The position numbers were made by a program, and so were the translations under genes. Shown here one piece after another: positions 47,276 through 58,975 of a stretch of DNA of 64,000 nt (position 1 is the stretch's first letter; each line of letters begins with the position of its first letter). The stretch spans positions 101,021,176 through 101,085,175 of the forward strand of contig OW240921.1 in the NCBI GenBank assembly GCA_933207985.1, given 5' to 3'. The notes under the pieces were generated by a model. That model had not been told where the DNA came from and did no database searches. It saw nothing but the letters and a program-made list of their open reading frames with translations. The DNA comes from Pelobates cultripes (Eukaryota > Chordata > Amphibia > Anura > Pelobatidae).

Positions 47276-47520
47276 GGACTGTGGATGAGATTTATAAAAG
47301 TAGGTCAAAGTTCTAAAAGGGAAGCAGTCCCCATGGAAACCAATGGAATGCTCCTGTTGATTGCATTAGTTTCCATGGTGATCACCCCGATTTTAGATCT
47401 TTGCTAGTTATAACTGCTGATTAAAGCAGTGGTAACATTACTGTCTTACACCCGAGAAACCAGGTTTCAATCCTTCTAATCATAGATTGAAAGTTTGTTT
47501 TAACAGGTGTTTATACAGGG

Positions 47521-47600
47521 CCGTGCCTCGTCTATATACTCTATAATTTTTAAGAGCTACAGAATATATGGGCGCTACATAAATGCCAATAATAATGAGA
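47521..47600 (+). mobile_element. Decayed L2-type tail
   Basis: TTTAAGAGCTACAGAATATATGGGCGCTACATAAATGCCAATAATAAT is a diverged copy of the common tail. Confidence 0.6.
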
Positions 47601-49009
47601 TGAACAATTACTGACCAGCACAGACCAAATGATCAGTTCAAGGGTAACGCCAACCCTTATGCAAACAATTTTTTGTTTTGTAGAGAAGTGATTGGATCGT
47701 TTTGCTTGGAGCCAATGGTCACAGTATGAGATGCGGTGGGGGAAGATTTTAATTTAAAAACAAAACCTATTTAGGTTACAGAGGGGAGGTATGATGGAGT
47801 GCCCACATGGTGGGAACGAGGGAAAGGCTGCAATCCCCTTGCATGTGCTTGGTCTGCAAGTGGGAAGATTTTTACATCTGTTGTCAGCGCACTGTGAGCT
47901 GACAACAAATGTAAAATTTACACAGAATAGACATAAGGCAGATCAGAATAAGTGCCCAAGTCACATGTACAGGGCTGGCAACTAACCCCCGGCACGTATT
48001 TAAACAAAACATGTCCAGACTTCTACCACCATGACCACTTAAAATCACTGAAATGGTAATGGCGGTTGGAGTAACCCATTAAGCAAATCACGATATGTAA
48101 AAACTGATTATTCTATTAAATATCCACAAAAATGTTTAATTTAAGCCTCAGATTTATAACAACTTTTAAATGTAAAAAAAAAACAAAAAAAAAACCTGTC
48201 AATCACTTTTTTGAAAATAGTTCCTTGTTTTTTGTTTTTTTTTATCTGCTTCCTAGGTTGTCTAGACTGACAAGATTGATGGAAGATAAAACCGTTTTAT
48301 TTGCCTTTGAGCATTACAGTGTCTGAATACTTTGGCATCAAACAGTTCAGTGATGCCAAAATTTGTACCCCAGAATTTTCGTAAACTACATTTCCCACGA
48401 TTCTCTGGAAAATACAGATTTCGCAAACATCCGGAGTGCAAATCACAGACATTACTAAAATAGACGATAAAAGGATGTCTGAAAAATTGTGTTGTCTTTT
48501 CATATGCGACGCAAACCCTGCCATTTTCTTTAAAGTTAACTCTATATCATCATTCTTTTCCATTAGTTCTTCCTTTTTGCGCCTCCGTTCCTTGGTTTGT
48601 CTAGATGCAAAAAAAACTCAATTTCTCCTCCACCAGAGCTTCCAGTCCCTCATGAAGAATTTCTCAAGCTGCATCTGGTTTCTGTATCGGTCTGTGTGGT
48701 TAAATAAACCACATGCACAGACTTCAGACCACATTATTCACTTCTCAAAACAATTTATATTATAGCTTGCCACTGTACATAGCGCACTACGGCAAATTAT
48801 GAAGAACCTCTCCATCGGTGGTCTCAAACTATTCATTATTAATTAGTAAAGCATGCGCAGATTTAATATGTTTGACATTCATGAACAATGAAACGGTTAT
48901 TTCTCATTTATAATACTGTTTTCTTCTTAACTAGCGAACATTCTTTTTAGAACTTTCCAATACAAAGCACATGCACAATCAACTGATGTTTGTAGGATAG
49001 TAGAGGAAG
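47601..49009. other. Non-coding sequence, nothing recognised
   Basis: Two opposing open frames at about 48297-48765 share the same high-complexity DNA. The phrase GTAAACTACATTTCCCACGATTC (48381 on) is typical of hAT-type palindromes. No domain was recognised in either frame. Confidence 0.3.
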
Positions 49010-49222
49010 GAATTATTACATTACTGAGAGAGTAGTGGATGCATGGAATAGCCTTTCAGCTGAAGTGGTAGAGGTTAACACAGTAAAGGAGTTTAGCATG
49101 CGTGGGATAGGCATAAGGCTATCCTAACTATAAGATAAGGCCAGGGACTAATGAAAGTATTTAGAAAATTGGGCAGACTCGATGAACCGAATGGTTCCTA
49201 TCTGCAGTCACATTCTATATAA
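49010..49222 (+). mobile_element. CR1-like LINE 3' end
   Basis: Matches the 3' part of the 15150-15974 LINE in the opposite orientation: GTGGATGCATGGAATAGCC, AGCTGAAGTGGTAGAGGTTAAC, GGGATAGGCATAAGGCTATCC and ..GCAGTCACATTCTAT. The octamer tail is almost lost. Confidence 0.82.
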
Positions 49223-50695
49223 TATTGGTAAGTGGCTTAAAATTGGACGATAGTCTTATACGATCTCTAAAATAGAGCCAGTGTACGAGGTTCTTTAAAT
49301 CATGTTCTGGAGCTGTAGTGCTAAAAAAATGCAAAATACATGAATAAATGTAGATATTTGCCTCCAAAAATTACAGTTTTTGGAAAAAAATGCAGAACTG
49401 CAATTTCAGTAGTAAGATTTTCAAACACCTGGAATTTCTCCTCTTTTTCCATTTATTGAGGGTTCTGTAAACGTCATAATTCCGATAAATGTCTGTCAAC
49501 TCATGAAAGTAGCTTCATTCATGTTTTTCAGATCTCCCTCATATGTGCTAACCTGTTATACAACTCTATCATAGAAACCGTAGAAGTAGATAAATATATT
49601 TTGTTTTAAATCATTTTTATGCAGTGGATGCTTTTTAACTTCCTAAAATATCCATTATGGTTTTAATGTGGTTTTGTTATGTATACATTATCATAGAAAA
49701 TATTATTAAAAAAAAAAATAGCACTTGAGTAAAGTATAATGTAGCAACGCAGCAACAATATCTCGATATAGGAACATGTGAATTTCATCTGCTTTTTTTT
49801 TCTCTCCTCATTTTCTACTGTGTCACGGATCTGTCAAAACACACTGTATGTTATGACTATCTATAAACATAAATAGTTTTTTTCCCCTCCAGTGAACAAA
49901 CATCCAGTCATACGTCTGCCTTCTAAACTCTAAAAGTGAAGGCATGTTTTCATTTCTGACTATCTCGCAAGCCATTAATGTTTTGGAGCCTGCTCCGGAA
50001 TGCGGCTCTGGATTTGCATTTTGGTTCCTGTCTCCCATGTATACCTGTCATCTGTCCATATGTCAGTGTGGGAGTGTGAGTGCACATCTTTCTATTACCT
50101 TCTTTAATTATCCTGTCTAGTTAGCCAGAAAATGGATAGTGCTGGCTAATGAAACCTGTCAAAGGCTTATTTATTTAACCAGGCTTATTTATTTATTTAT
50201 ATTTCCAAGTGATTGGACTTGCTGCTCCCTTTAAATGAGAAAGCGGTGTGTTCCCTGGGGGTGCCTACATGCAGTCATTTATATGCAGCAGACAATGGCG
50301 TGCCATTTAATGAGAATATTCTGCTGTGATGAGAGAGCCCTATGCAGGGTATTAAGGCCCATGCTCGTTTCAGGGGCCAGTAACACTGTATGGTCTGGTT
50401 GGGGAGTTAGGCATATATATTCCATTTCCATATTCCATCTCCATCTCTGTTCTTCACGCCTCAACTCACACTCATACTCATAGGAACAGCTATAGTTAAA
50501 CTCTGTATTTTTTCTCACCACCCACCCTCCCCTCCTCCCGCACACCCAGGTTCCCTCTAAATATATAGCATGCTGCTCCAGCTTTTTGAGATTCTCACTC
50601 AATTACCTCTCCATTCCCTTTATATTTTACCAATAGCTGCTTCTCTCTGTTAACACTTTTAGCCATCACCTCCAAATTCCCCCTGCTACCTCTTG
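49223..50695. other. Non-coding sequence, nothing recognised
   Basis: AT-rich with a (TTTA)n patch at about 50166-50206. No exon recognised. Confidence 0.3.
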
Positions 50696-50912
50696 TCTCA
50701 GATCCCCACTGTATCCTTTAGATTGTAAGCTCACAGGCTATCTAGCTAAGCACTTTGTATAAAAGAGCTTCAATGGCTAGTTATCAGCTTACGGGCAGAG
50801 CTCTCTCTACCTCTTGTATTTGTCTGTGTATATTTTACGTTCTCCACTAATTGTACAGCGCTGTGAAATCTGTTGGCGCTTTATAAATACCAGTAATAAA
50901 TAAATAAATCTC
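50696..50912 (+). mobile_element. L2-type LINE/SINE 3' end
   Basis: GATTGTAAGCTCACAGGC.. at the left and AATTGTACAGCGCTGTGAAATCTG..GGCGCTTTATAAATACCAGTAATAAATAAAT at the right, the fuller form of the common tail. Confidence 0.72.
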
Positions 50913-51164
50913 AAAAACTGGATTGCATTTTCCTGCCACGCTGGTCTGGGCCTCTGTTAAGGAGTGGTTGATTTCCCCCTGTATGGCAGTGCTGGTTTTG
51001 GGAGAATGAATCTACACAGAGTCAATCACAATGCAGAAGACCTGCATCAGCTCGCTCCTATCTGCACCAGTCCTGCTTACACTCATGTACACCAACTTTC
51101 TCCCAAGTGCTCTAGCCTGTTCTCCAACTAAACCCCATAGAACCCACCCTCCTGAACCCAAAAG

Positions 51165-51440
51165 GTATATTTCTGTATGTGTTTGTGTTTGTGTGTGTAT
51201 GTGTTTGTACCTCTTTGTATATATCTGTGTGTTTGTCAGTTTCTATGTGTGTGTGTGTGTGTGTACCTCTTTGTATATATCTGTGTGTATGTCAATTTGT
51301 GTGTGTGTGTGTGTGTCAGTGTATGATTATGTTAGGTGGGAATGTGTATCAAAGTAAGTGTGTGTGTGTGTGTGTGTGTGTGTCTGAGTGAGCACATCTA
51401 AGTGTGTGTGTGTGTCTTGGAGTGTGTGTATGTTTGTGAG
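51165..51440. repeat. GT-rich compound microsatellite
   Basis: Interrupted (TG)n with a larger repeated block TGTGTACCTCTTTGTATATATCTGTGTG at about 51202 and 51260. Frames rich in Val and Cys are compositional. Confidence 0.85.
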
Positions 51441-51590
51441 CTGGTATCTGTGAGCATATACCAGGGGAAGCACGCAGAATGCAGTTGTAAGGAGCCATAG
51501 AATTTCTGGTCTCAGTCCCTGTGCATGAACTGTGTGCTCTAATAAATAATACCCGATATTAAAAAGACACGCTGGTGACCCTAGCCACTA

Positions 51591-51875
51591 TAGTTAGTTG
51601 TGCAGGTCATGGTAATGGGTGCTCATTGGCGTACATGCCGTAGTTAATTGTGCAGGTCATGGTAATGGGTGCTCATTGGCGTACATGCCGTAGTTAATTG
51701 TGCAGGTCATGGTAATGGGTGCTCATTGGCGTACATGCCGTAGTTAATTGTGCAGGTCATGGTAATGGGTGCTCATTGGCGTACATGCCGTAGTTAATTG
51801 TGCAGGTCATGGTAATGGGTGCTCATTGGCGTACATGCCACAGGTGGTAATGGGTGCTCATTGGCTTACATGCCG
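51591..51875. repeat. 50-bp VNTR, five copies plus a partial
   Basis: Units start at 51591, 51641, 51691, 51741 and 51791 (TAGTTAATTGTGCAGGTCAT..GCTCATTGGCGTACATGCCG). Copies 2 to 5 are identical except for the final base of the last. A 35-base partial copy (51841-51875) with one change ends the array. Near-perfect identity implies very recent expansion. Confidence 0.95.
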
Positions 51876-52247
51876 TACAAACATATGGACGAATAATGCA
51901 GGAAGTGAAATGCCCTCATTGTGATATCACAGGTTAAGTTGTAGGCTTTGAGCGTCCTTGAAATCATCAAAAGATTATCTTGTGGTATTCACATTTTTTT
52001 TACAACAAAAGTATCTGCTGGAATACAAGGGACTGAACTAAGAATACCTTTCAAATGACCTAATTACTATTATTTGAACTATCTGCTAATCACACATGGT
52101 GATTCATAATATTTTTGTAAGGGTCTGTTAACCCTGTCAGTGCAAATTACACACTGTGCACATCACCAAATCGATGTCATGCAGTCTCCACAGGGTCAAA
52201 GATTTAATCATTTTTAGAACATTAGAGTTCATCTTGACTATGCAATC
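51876..52247. other. Non-coding sequence, nothing recognised
   Basis: Spacer between the VNTR and the AT-rich inverted-repeat element. Confidence 0.3.
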
Positions 52248-52500
52248 AATAGCCTTGATTTAATACTTTTTGATTAAGCTTTTCAAGTCATTTAATATTT
52301 TGGGCAATCTTTTAAATTGCTTAATATGACATTAATATCTTGATATTTTTTATTTGTTTTATACATTGACATATTTTTTTTTTTAGCTATTAAATGTTTT
52401 TTGATATTTTAATATTTTGAAAAAAATTGTTTTAAAAGTTTGTCTAAACATTTTACATTGTTTGAAACGCTTATCCAAAATCATTAAATCAAGGCCTATT
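52248..52500. mobile_element. AT-rich MITE with about 28-bp inverted ends
   Basis: Left end AATAGCCTTGATTTAATACTTTTTGAT and right end (complement) AATAGGCCTTGATTTAATGATTTTGGAT form terminal inverted repeats around about 200 bp of very AT-rich DNA with further partial self-complementarity. The superfamily is not clear and the target duplication could not be defined. Confidence 0.7.
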
Positions 52501-53545
52501 TGAGATAATATTCTTCATTGTTGATCACTTGTGCAGTTAATGCATTTCTCTACATAAATGTTACTGACAAACGATTTTTGTGCCATTTGAAAAAAAGAAA
52601 TTTCCGTTCACGGATCCCACTATACACAATGACATACAGTATTACAAGGAGTGGGGAGCTTTTGTAAATTCATTTTCCAATTTTTCTTTCGTACTGGCTA
52701 TATTGGAGTAATCAATAATCATTAGCTCAGATATCACATTGCCTGGTCTATTAAAGCTATTAGTTTTGGCATGTGTATTTATACTTTGACAAATTATACC
52801 AGTCCCAGGAGAATGACCAATATTAACAAACTCAACTGACGTGGGATAGGACGAAGGACAAATCGTAATGCCTGCGTTACTCTATAAATTCCTCTCTGAA
52901 TAGGGCTAAAAATGGTAACAAAGTTGCAAGATCACAACCCCATCAAGGGAGTTGATGAGTTCTGTTCAAGACACTCTCTATGACTGACGTCTCTAATTGA
53001 GTGCCCTTCATTTAATGAAATGGTCTCTTGGGCTCTTTGGCATATGTTTGTACTCAGGTTTGCTGTGTTATGTCAAAGGAGATGGCTGATAGTGGACGTA
53101 CTATCCTTTGAGATGTTTAGTCAAGGACACGGAGCTGTGAATACATATTTTATTTTCTTAATTATCTCTGTGCAAAACAGTTTTATATTGGGTTTTTCTT
53201 TTTTTTATATTCAATTCAAGGGTACTCTGTATAGAGTTATTGGTAATTTAATTTAATAATAAAAACTCAATATTAGAATACTTGGGTAAAAATCTGATTA
53301 TCGGTATAACTTTGATAGAAAGAAAGTTAAAAACAGTACATTTTTATAAATTGCACAGAATAAAATTATTAGTCCGTGTCTTTTATCATATACAGAAGAT
53401 AGATCTTTGTTTAAATAATGCTTTACCATCATTTTACTGTAAGTGCTATCTAATGCCCTTAAAAGGACATTCTGAACAACATAACTTAGCAGTTGCGTTG
53501 TCTATAATATTCTGGAGATGTTTCCCCAGTTTAATGGCAAACTGT
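52501..53545. other. Non-coding sequence, includes repeat-free block
   Basis: 52950-53130 is repeat-free with words such as CTCTAATTGAGTGCCCTTCATTTAATG and could be conserved, without evidence. An open frame at 53282-53659 overlaps the MITE start and has no domain. A second MITE-like phrase TTAAAAGGACATTCTGAACAAC is at about 53459. Confidence 0.3.
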
Positions 53546-53909
53546 TTAAAGGGACACTCCAGACCCTTAGAGCACTTTATGTGTGAAGATTGTGTCTTTA
53601 ATTTTGTTTTTGTTTTTTTGAACCATTTTACAAAAATTACAGATTTCAATAGAAATTAGCACTTTTTTAAATTATCCATGTTACGTCCCCCCTGGCTATC
53701 AATCAGACAACCAGTCATGTTACTTCCTGGTTTGGTTAGCGCAGTTGAGAAACATTCATGAGACCGTAATTGCCCAGAGCACCTGCCTTGCCTTGCCTAA
53801 CTTCTTCTGAACTGCATTTGGAAGTCTGTGATTGGACAGCCACAGAAAGTCTGTATCTATGAAAACAGTGATTTTTATTTTTGTATTTAGTAAGTGGAGT
53901 GTCCCTTTG
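53546..53909. mobile_element. T2-like MITE
   Basis: Left TTAAAGGGACACTCCAGACCC (53546), right TTAGTAAGTGGAGTGTCCCTTT (to 53909), with the final TTAA changed to TTGC. The CACTCCA/TGGAGTG ends are inverted repeats. 53910-54310 holds further MITE-like fragments. Confidence 0.65.
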
Positions 53910-55577
53910 CAAATGTTTTTCACATTTACCTGGTTCTTCCTGGCACCCAGACTCTGGCCCCCTTCTTGGCAGCATTGATCGTGCAAATTTACACTCCTTT
54001 ATTATCAATGCGAAATTCATGTAATCTGAAAGGTTGTGATTTCCTGAGAGTGTTGGGGGTGGGGGAAGCTAGGATGGGGAGTCCAGCATTTACAGCCAGT
54101 CAGTACCATCGGGGTTGGAAGGAGTAGTCCTCGAAAATGCAGAATAGTTCATTTGTATTATGAATGTTTTTGAGGAATGAAGATCCCTGGTTTATATTAA
54201 ACTGCTCCAAAACAGTTTGACATTAAAATAGAGACAGGCATCAGAGGACTCTTGGCGATATAGCCATTACAGCGAGTCATATTAGTTATGTTGCTTGGAG
54301 TTGCCCCTTTTACACAATCTCTTTTTTCATTTTTTTTCTCATTCCGTTTTTGCTCCCAACAATTTTGTTTACTTCTTTACATTTTTTTGTTTTCAATAAA
54401 GGTAATAAAACCTATATTGGCAAACGTTACATCTGCCAAAAAATAGAAAAAAAGTCAGCCTTAAAACATTTTCTGAACTTGGCTGTTTTGGCTTCAATGT
54501 TCTGAACAGGTTGCTCTGTCTCGCTAGAACCTACTGTTTATATGACAGACCTCAATTTCTTTATTTTTTGTTGTTTTTTTTGTTTATAAAAAATACACCT
54601 AAATTAATAAAAACAGTGATATTCCTGACTCAATTCTACAGCAATCTATTCTTAAAAAACATCCCCACCTTACTATTACAGCCTTGCTACAAGATCTCCT
54701 ATCTGTATATAAGGGCCACCCTGACTTCCACTATACCAAGTTCTAAAATACAGAATTTTGCCGTCCCTGTCTGCCGCGACTTGTGCTGAAACGTACATTT
54801 CCTTTCTAACGTAGAACGTCAAACAGCACAAAGACACAAACACAGAATGTGCTTGTTTGGTGATAAGTGTTCATCGTTTATTGGCTGAAAAAATAAAGTG
54901 GGTAAATTCCCAGACACCTGCTGTGAACATTAAACTTGATATTTCTTTTATTCGCTGCTTTTTCCAATTCCTGCTAGTTTTTTTTTTTTTTTTTTTTATA
55001 TATATAATTATTCTGTGCAATGGATCTTTTTAGGAGGCTGCCATTGTGAGTTGCTTTCTACTGCGACGTCCAATGGAAAGCCTCCCGTGAGATTGCCAAT
55101 GCACCGCATGAAAGACCTTGTTGCTATGGCACCCTTTAAAATGCAGACATTAATTGCCAGCGAACGAGCATTGCCTCAAATGTCGAGACCTCTCTACCCA
55201 GCCGGGAATGCTAGGAGGTCTTTCATCATCCCGATTTTTTTTTTTTTTTGGATGTTTATTCATTCTTCTTTTTTTTAAACTTTACTCTATTGTTTTGTGA
55301 ATGTGTTTTCAGAATGTTCTCTTATGTGTTTCATGAAGTGATATAAGGAGTTTGTGTCATGCAAAGGGCATAGGTTAGCTTGAGACTATAAATGGTTTCA
55401 TTCAATTTCAAGAGCCTGCACTCCATATCGAGTCATGGATCTAATGTGTGATTCAATTCAATGAGGATCCAATGGAGTTAAAACAACAAGGTGAAAAAAA
55501 ACTACTTGTCTGCCTAATGCAAAATGCACAAAACTGGTATTTTTTTTGGTCGAATTATTTAAAGTCCTATTAACTCA
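53910..55577. other. Non-coding sequence, mixed
   Basis: 54150-54300 resembles a MITE interior (AAACTGCTCCAAAACAGTTTGACA). 55020-55215 is higher-complexity and repeat-free, with an 87-codon frame lacking any domain. Poly(T) runs occur at about 54980-54998 and 55237-55250. Confidence 0.3.
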
Positions 55578-56111
55578 TTAAAAGGGATTCTATAGTGCCA
55601 GGAAAACAAAGCCATGTTACTGGCACTATAGAATCCTACAGTGCCCCTTCCTTTGCCCCCCTCTCCCACGGCGCTGAAGGGGTTAAAACCCATTCAGTCA
55701 CTTACCTGAATCCAGTGCTGATGTCCCTCGGCACTGGGTCGGGCTCCTCACATGCTCCTCACCCGCCGGCGTCACCCAGCAGGGGAGACCTAACGTGCAT
55801 GCGCACCAATGCCTTCCAATTGGGAAAATCTGACGCTGGAGGTCCTCAAGCAGAGCTTCATGCAGTGCCAAAGGTCCATTTCAAACCAGGAAGCTCTGTA
55901 GTGGCTGTCTGGTAGACAGCCACTAGAGGTGGAGTTAACCCTGGATAGTAATTATTGCAGTTTCTCCTTAAGGACACAACTTCTGGAATAAAAGGGAATC
56001 GTGACGGAATATTTCCGCCATGTGTCCTTTAGGGGTTAAGGGACATGGGACATTGCACCCAGGCCACTTCAATGAGCTGAAATGGTTTGGCTGCCTACAG
56101 TGTCCTTTTAA
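55578..56111. mobile_element. T2-like MITE with nested TTAACCC element, 534 bp
   Basis: TTAA at 55578-55581 and 56108-56111. The left end contains a strong hairpin: TTCTATAGTGCCAGGAAAAC pairs with a complementary run at 55620-55637. The body has CTTACCTGAATCCAGTGCTG and GGAAGCTCTGTAGTGGCTGTC, and the right end GCCTACAGTGTCCTTTTAA. A smaller MITE is inserted at about 55966-56039. Confidence 0.75.
55966..56039 (-). mobile_element. Short TTAACCC-type MITE (nested)
   Basis: Same element as 58778-58856 in the opposite orientation: CCTTAAGGACACAACTTCTG..CGGAATATTTCCGCCATGTG then TCCTTTAGGGGTTAA. The end nearest 55966 has lost its TTAACC. TTAA plus CCC ends are typical of piggyBac-type elements. 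Confidence 0.7.
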
Positions 56112-56670
56112 GCAATGCCCTACCATTGATCATATTGACCAATTATATATTTGATTGAATACGGAGATAGTAAGTTTGAAATCACATTGTCTTTTGAATA
56201 CCAGCACCAACATCACACCATAGTAGGGGGTGTTACAGTAATGTAACACATACCTTTTTGCTCTGCCTACCTCTTGCCCTCTTCCCCAAGAAGGACACCA
56301 AGATTCCCCAAGCTCTCCTAAGACGCCGGTGTTTTGGCCTCATTGTCAACGTTGGTGTCAGAACAGAATGACATAAGTCCCTCGTTTCTTATTTTCTCAG
56401 AGCAGAACGCAAGATGCTGGGGGAGTATGTACAGCAGGTTCAAAAATTCTGTACGACAAAAAAAAAACACCTGTAGGACGTCTATCCAAAAAATTAAAAA
56501 AAATGCCTAAAAAGCAAGAGCTCCAATATACATAAACAAACAGGGAAAACAAAAGCCAAATAAAAATCTCCCTTACATGTTTCGGACCACCTGGTCCTAA
56601 GACATATGAGCGAGGTCTTTCTAGCTCCTTTTAACTACTTCAAATCATGGTGCTTAGAGTAACCCTTTAA
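56112..56670. other. Repeat-derived block with MITE right end and hammerhead-like hairpin
   Basis: A TTAA-type end (GTGCTTAGAGTAACCCTTTAA) closes at 56670. On the minus strand 56571-56605 reads CTTAGGACCAGGTGGTCC followed by GAAACATGTAAG, an order that recalls the motif at 7629-7664 (CTNANGA, hairpin, GAAAC) but with a weaker core match. A-rich and simple sequence surrounds it. Confidence 0.35.
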
Positions 56671-58264
56671 CTACAAATATCTTGCAGTAAGGTATTTTTG
56701 ACACAAATTAGATGCTCAAATGTTTTATTCCTCTATTAATATTTAAAGAAACTTGAGGCTAAAATTTAAAGGGTTCCTAAATCAGACATGGGGCTTTTGA
56801 TGATGTGACTTGGGGGTCCAGCTTTGGTCACCCTCCAATTTCTCTTTGCATTTCTATGATGACAGACAGGGGGTCTTCGGATCAAATTGAGACTTTCCCA
56901 CTTAGCCAGTCACTCATACCACCACATGTCCCACACCTAGAACACCTAGAACTGGCAGAGTTTCCTGTTCGAGGTGAAGCCAGCCAGAGCTGCATTCCTA
57001 TTGGATCGTACATATTTTGTTTTCTGACTGACACACGGTAATGATACCTCCAGTGGGGTGTTAAATTCCAGTAAAATAATACAATTATCTGAAACGTATT
57101 ACATACTAACCCACTTAGGCCAAAATTATAGCTATTGTAGTAGCTTGTAAACGCATGTTTGTGCAGCTTCCACACTGGAGTTTGTCCATTCATCTCCTAC
57201 TTGTTCGGTGGATGCTAATTGCACTCCTTTTGCTACAGTATCTCTTAGTATCTCTTGAACAGCGGAAATTAAGGATGTTATTCCAGCTGTGATTACAAGT
57301 GTGCCAAATATTTCCAGATGAGGCACATGTAGTGGCTGGTTTAAATCAAGAAGAATAGCAGGCCATTGTTTTTATAATTATTATAATGTATTTATGTTTA
57401 GAGCTTAGGCATTCCGCAGAACAGAAAATAAAATGCGTAATGGGACTCAGCTTGGCAGATAGAGATAACGGAATGTTGTGAATAATGGGGGAACGGGTCT
57501 TTAGATCACTGTATGATGCTGTCAAGACAGAGAAGAATGCAGATTTGGAGCCACTTTCTCAGATTGCGTTGGTCCGGAAGCTTGTGGCCATGTGGTTTGT
57601 ACTTTCTCGTCTCAACAAGACAATTGCTGTTCTTTTTTCCCATCTCTAGCAATGAACTTTTATCTGTCAACAGCGCAAGGGAAAATTCTTCTTTTTGCTT
57701 ATATCTAAAGCAATTTCGCTTTAGTGGAAACCAGGCTAGAATCCTTCTCGTTTGCAATCATGTGGAAAGCCTAGACGTTCTACTGGAACAGTGTCCATCT
57801 CCTGTGGGATTTATTGAGTTCTCTGAACCCTTAATGACATACAGAGAATTTTTCTTTTACAGAGACAAATTATGTGAAAATCAGATAGGGAGAGAACGTG
57901 ACAGGGAACGCAAAACTATAAGGGTTTATTAACTTAAACAGTAGCTTGCCATGATTTGATAACCAAGTTACAAAAGTTAGGCCAAAGTAACTGAGTTTAA
58001 ACTATAGCAAAGTTTGGAACATTTTCAAATTGTCTAATTTTCTCTAATTTGTGTCAAAGACTCTTCACCTACCTCAACTCGCTGTTTAGTGTCCCTCTTT
58101 GACAAGTTCAGATGTTGGAGTATGACCCCCAGAACACATTTGCGAAAACCCCAAAGCGACACAGACTTGCTAAACAAATCCTATCACACCCAGATGACAC
58201 ACAGTTTGTCTGTACTGCAATTAGTTTGTTCTGGCATCTGCGATGTATAATTACAAAGATTGTT
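56671..58264. other. Non-coding sequence, nothing firm
   Basis: A 139-codon frame at 57513-57932 overlaps an 83-codon frame on the other strand. Neither shows a domain, and the composition changes along its length. No repeat was recognised. Confidence 0.3.
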
Positions 58265-58420
58265 TAGTATTAACGCTCGGCATAATATTAAAATAAATCA
58301 ACGCGTCCTCACATGGCCTGACGCACAGAGGAAAGCGGGGGAAGCGATTTAACCTCGGAGGGGCTGAGATTAAATGGCCGTCTGGATTTTTAACCAGGGC
58401 TATGATGTTACTTTGAGTTC
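58265..58420. promoter_or_regulatory. Candidate conserved non-coding block
   Basis: A repeat-free, locally CpG-containing stretch (AATCAACGCGTCCTCAC, GGAAAGCGGGGGAAGCG, TGAGATTAAATGGCCGTC) inside AT-rich DNA, stopped in all frames over its length. It is suggested only by contrast with its surroundings. Confidence 0.18.
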
Positions 58421-58764
58421 TTTATACTGGCAATGTTCCCACAGAGATGTAAACATGTCAGATGTTGCAAATTTTGGCATGACAAGCCCAGGAAGGAAGA
58501 GATCTATTACTAAGTGAAAATACAAATAAAAACACATAATCTGAGGCTACAGTAGCTTAAATTATATGGAAAAACTCTTAAAGCATGTGACAAATGTATT
58601 GTGCATAAAACGTAATTACATTTTAATCAGTCCCTGTTCTTCGGAGTGTCTGCACTTGCCTTGTTAATTGAATGGGTTTTTATGTAGGCATCCTGGCTAT
58701 CCTTGCTTATAGGGTTTGCCTGCAAACAGTAGCACTAATGAGTTGTAGTTGGACACTGTTTGCT

Positions 58765-58975
58765 TTACCTATTATTATTAACCCTTAAGGACACATGGCG
58801 GAAATATTCCGTCATGATTCCCTTTTATTCCAGAAGTTGTGTCCTTAAGGGGTTAATATTATTGTTACTGATATTTAGTAGCGCTTTACAATATTATCAA
58901 AGTAGGAGATTTAACAATAAATGAGACAATTACAAAAACTTACAGGAACAACAGGTTGAAGAGGAGCCTGCTTAA
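58765..58975 (-). mobile_element. L2-type tail interrupted by a TTAACCC MITE
   Basis: CTATTATTATT, then the 79-bp MITE, then ATTATTGTTACTGATATTTAGTAGCGCTTTACAATATTATC and AATTACAAAAACTTACAGG with AACAGGTTGAAGAGGA. The MITE landed in the (ATT)n tail, at a TTAA. Confidence 0.72.
58778..58856. mobile_element. 79-bp TTAACCC-type MITE
   Basis: TTAA at both ends (58778-58781 and 58853-58856). Left TTAACCCTTAAGGACACA, right complement TTAACCCCTTAAGGACACA, so about 18-bp inverted ends. The centre holds GGCGGAAATATTCCGTC. PiggyBac-type transposons insert at TTAA and start with CCC. A second copy lies at 55966-56039. Confidence 0.82.

Noticed and set aside
51031..51391. Cys- and Val-rich frames of about 100 codons
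   Set aside because: Translation of a (TG)n compound microsatellite.
55690..55715. Minus-strand donor-like CTTACCTGA inside a MITE (also at 22046 and 36722)
   Set aside because: The word belongs to the shared MITE body and recurs with the family, so it is not evidence for a local gene.
57513..57932. 139-codon plus-strand frame
   Set aside because: No domain, no splice or start context and an equally open frame on the other strand.
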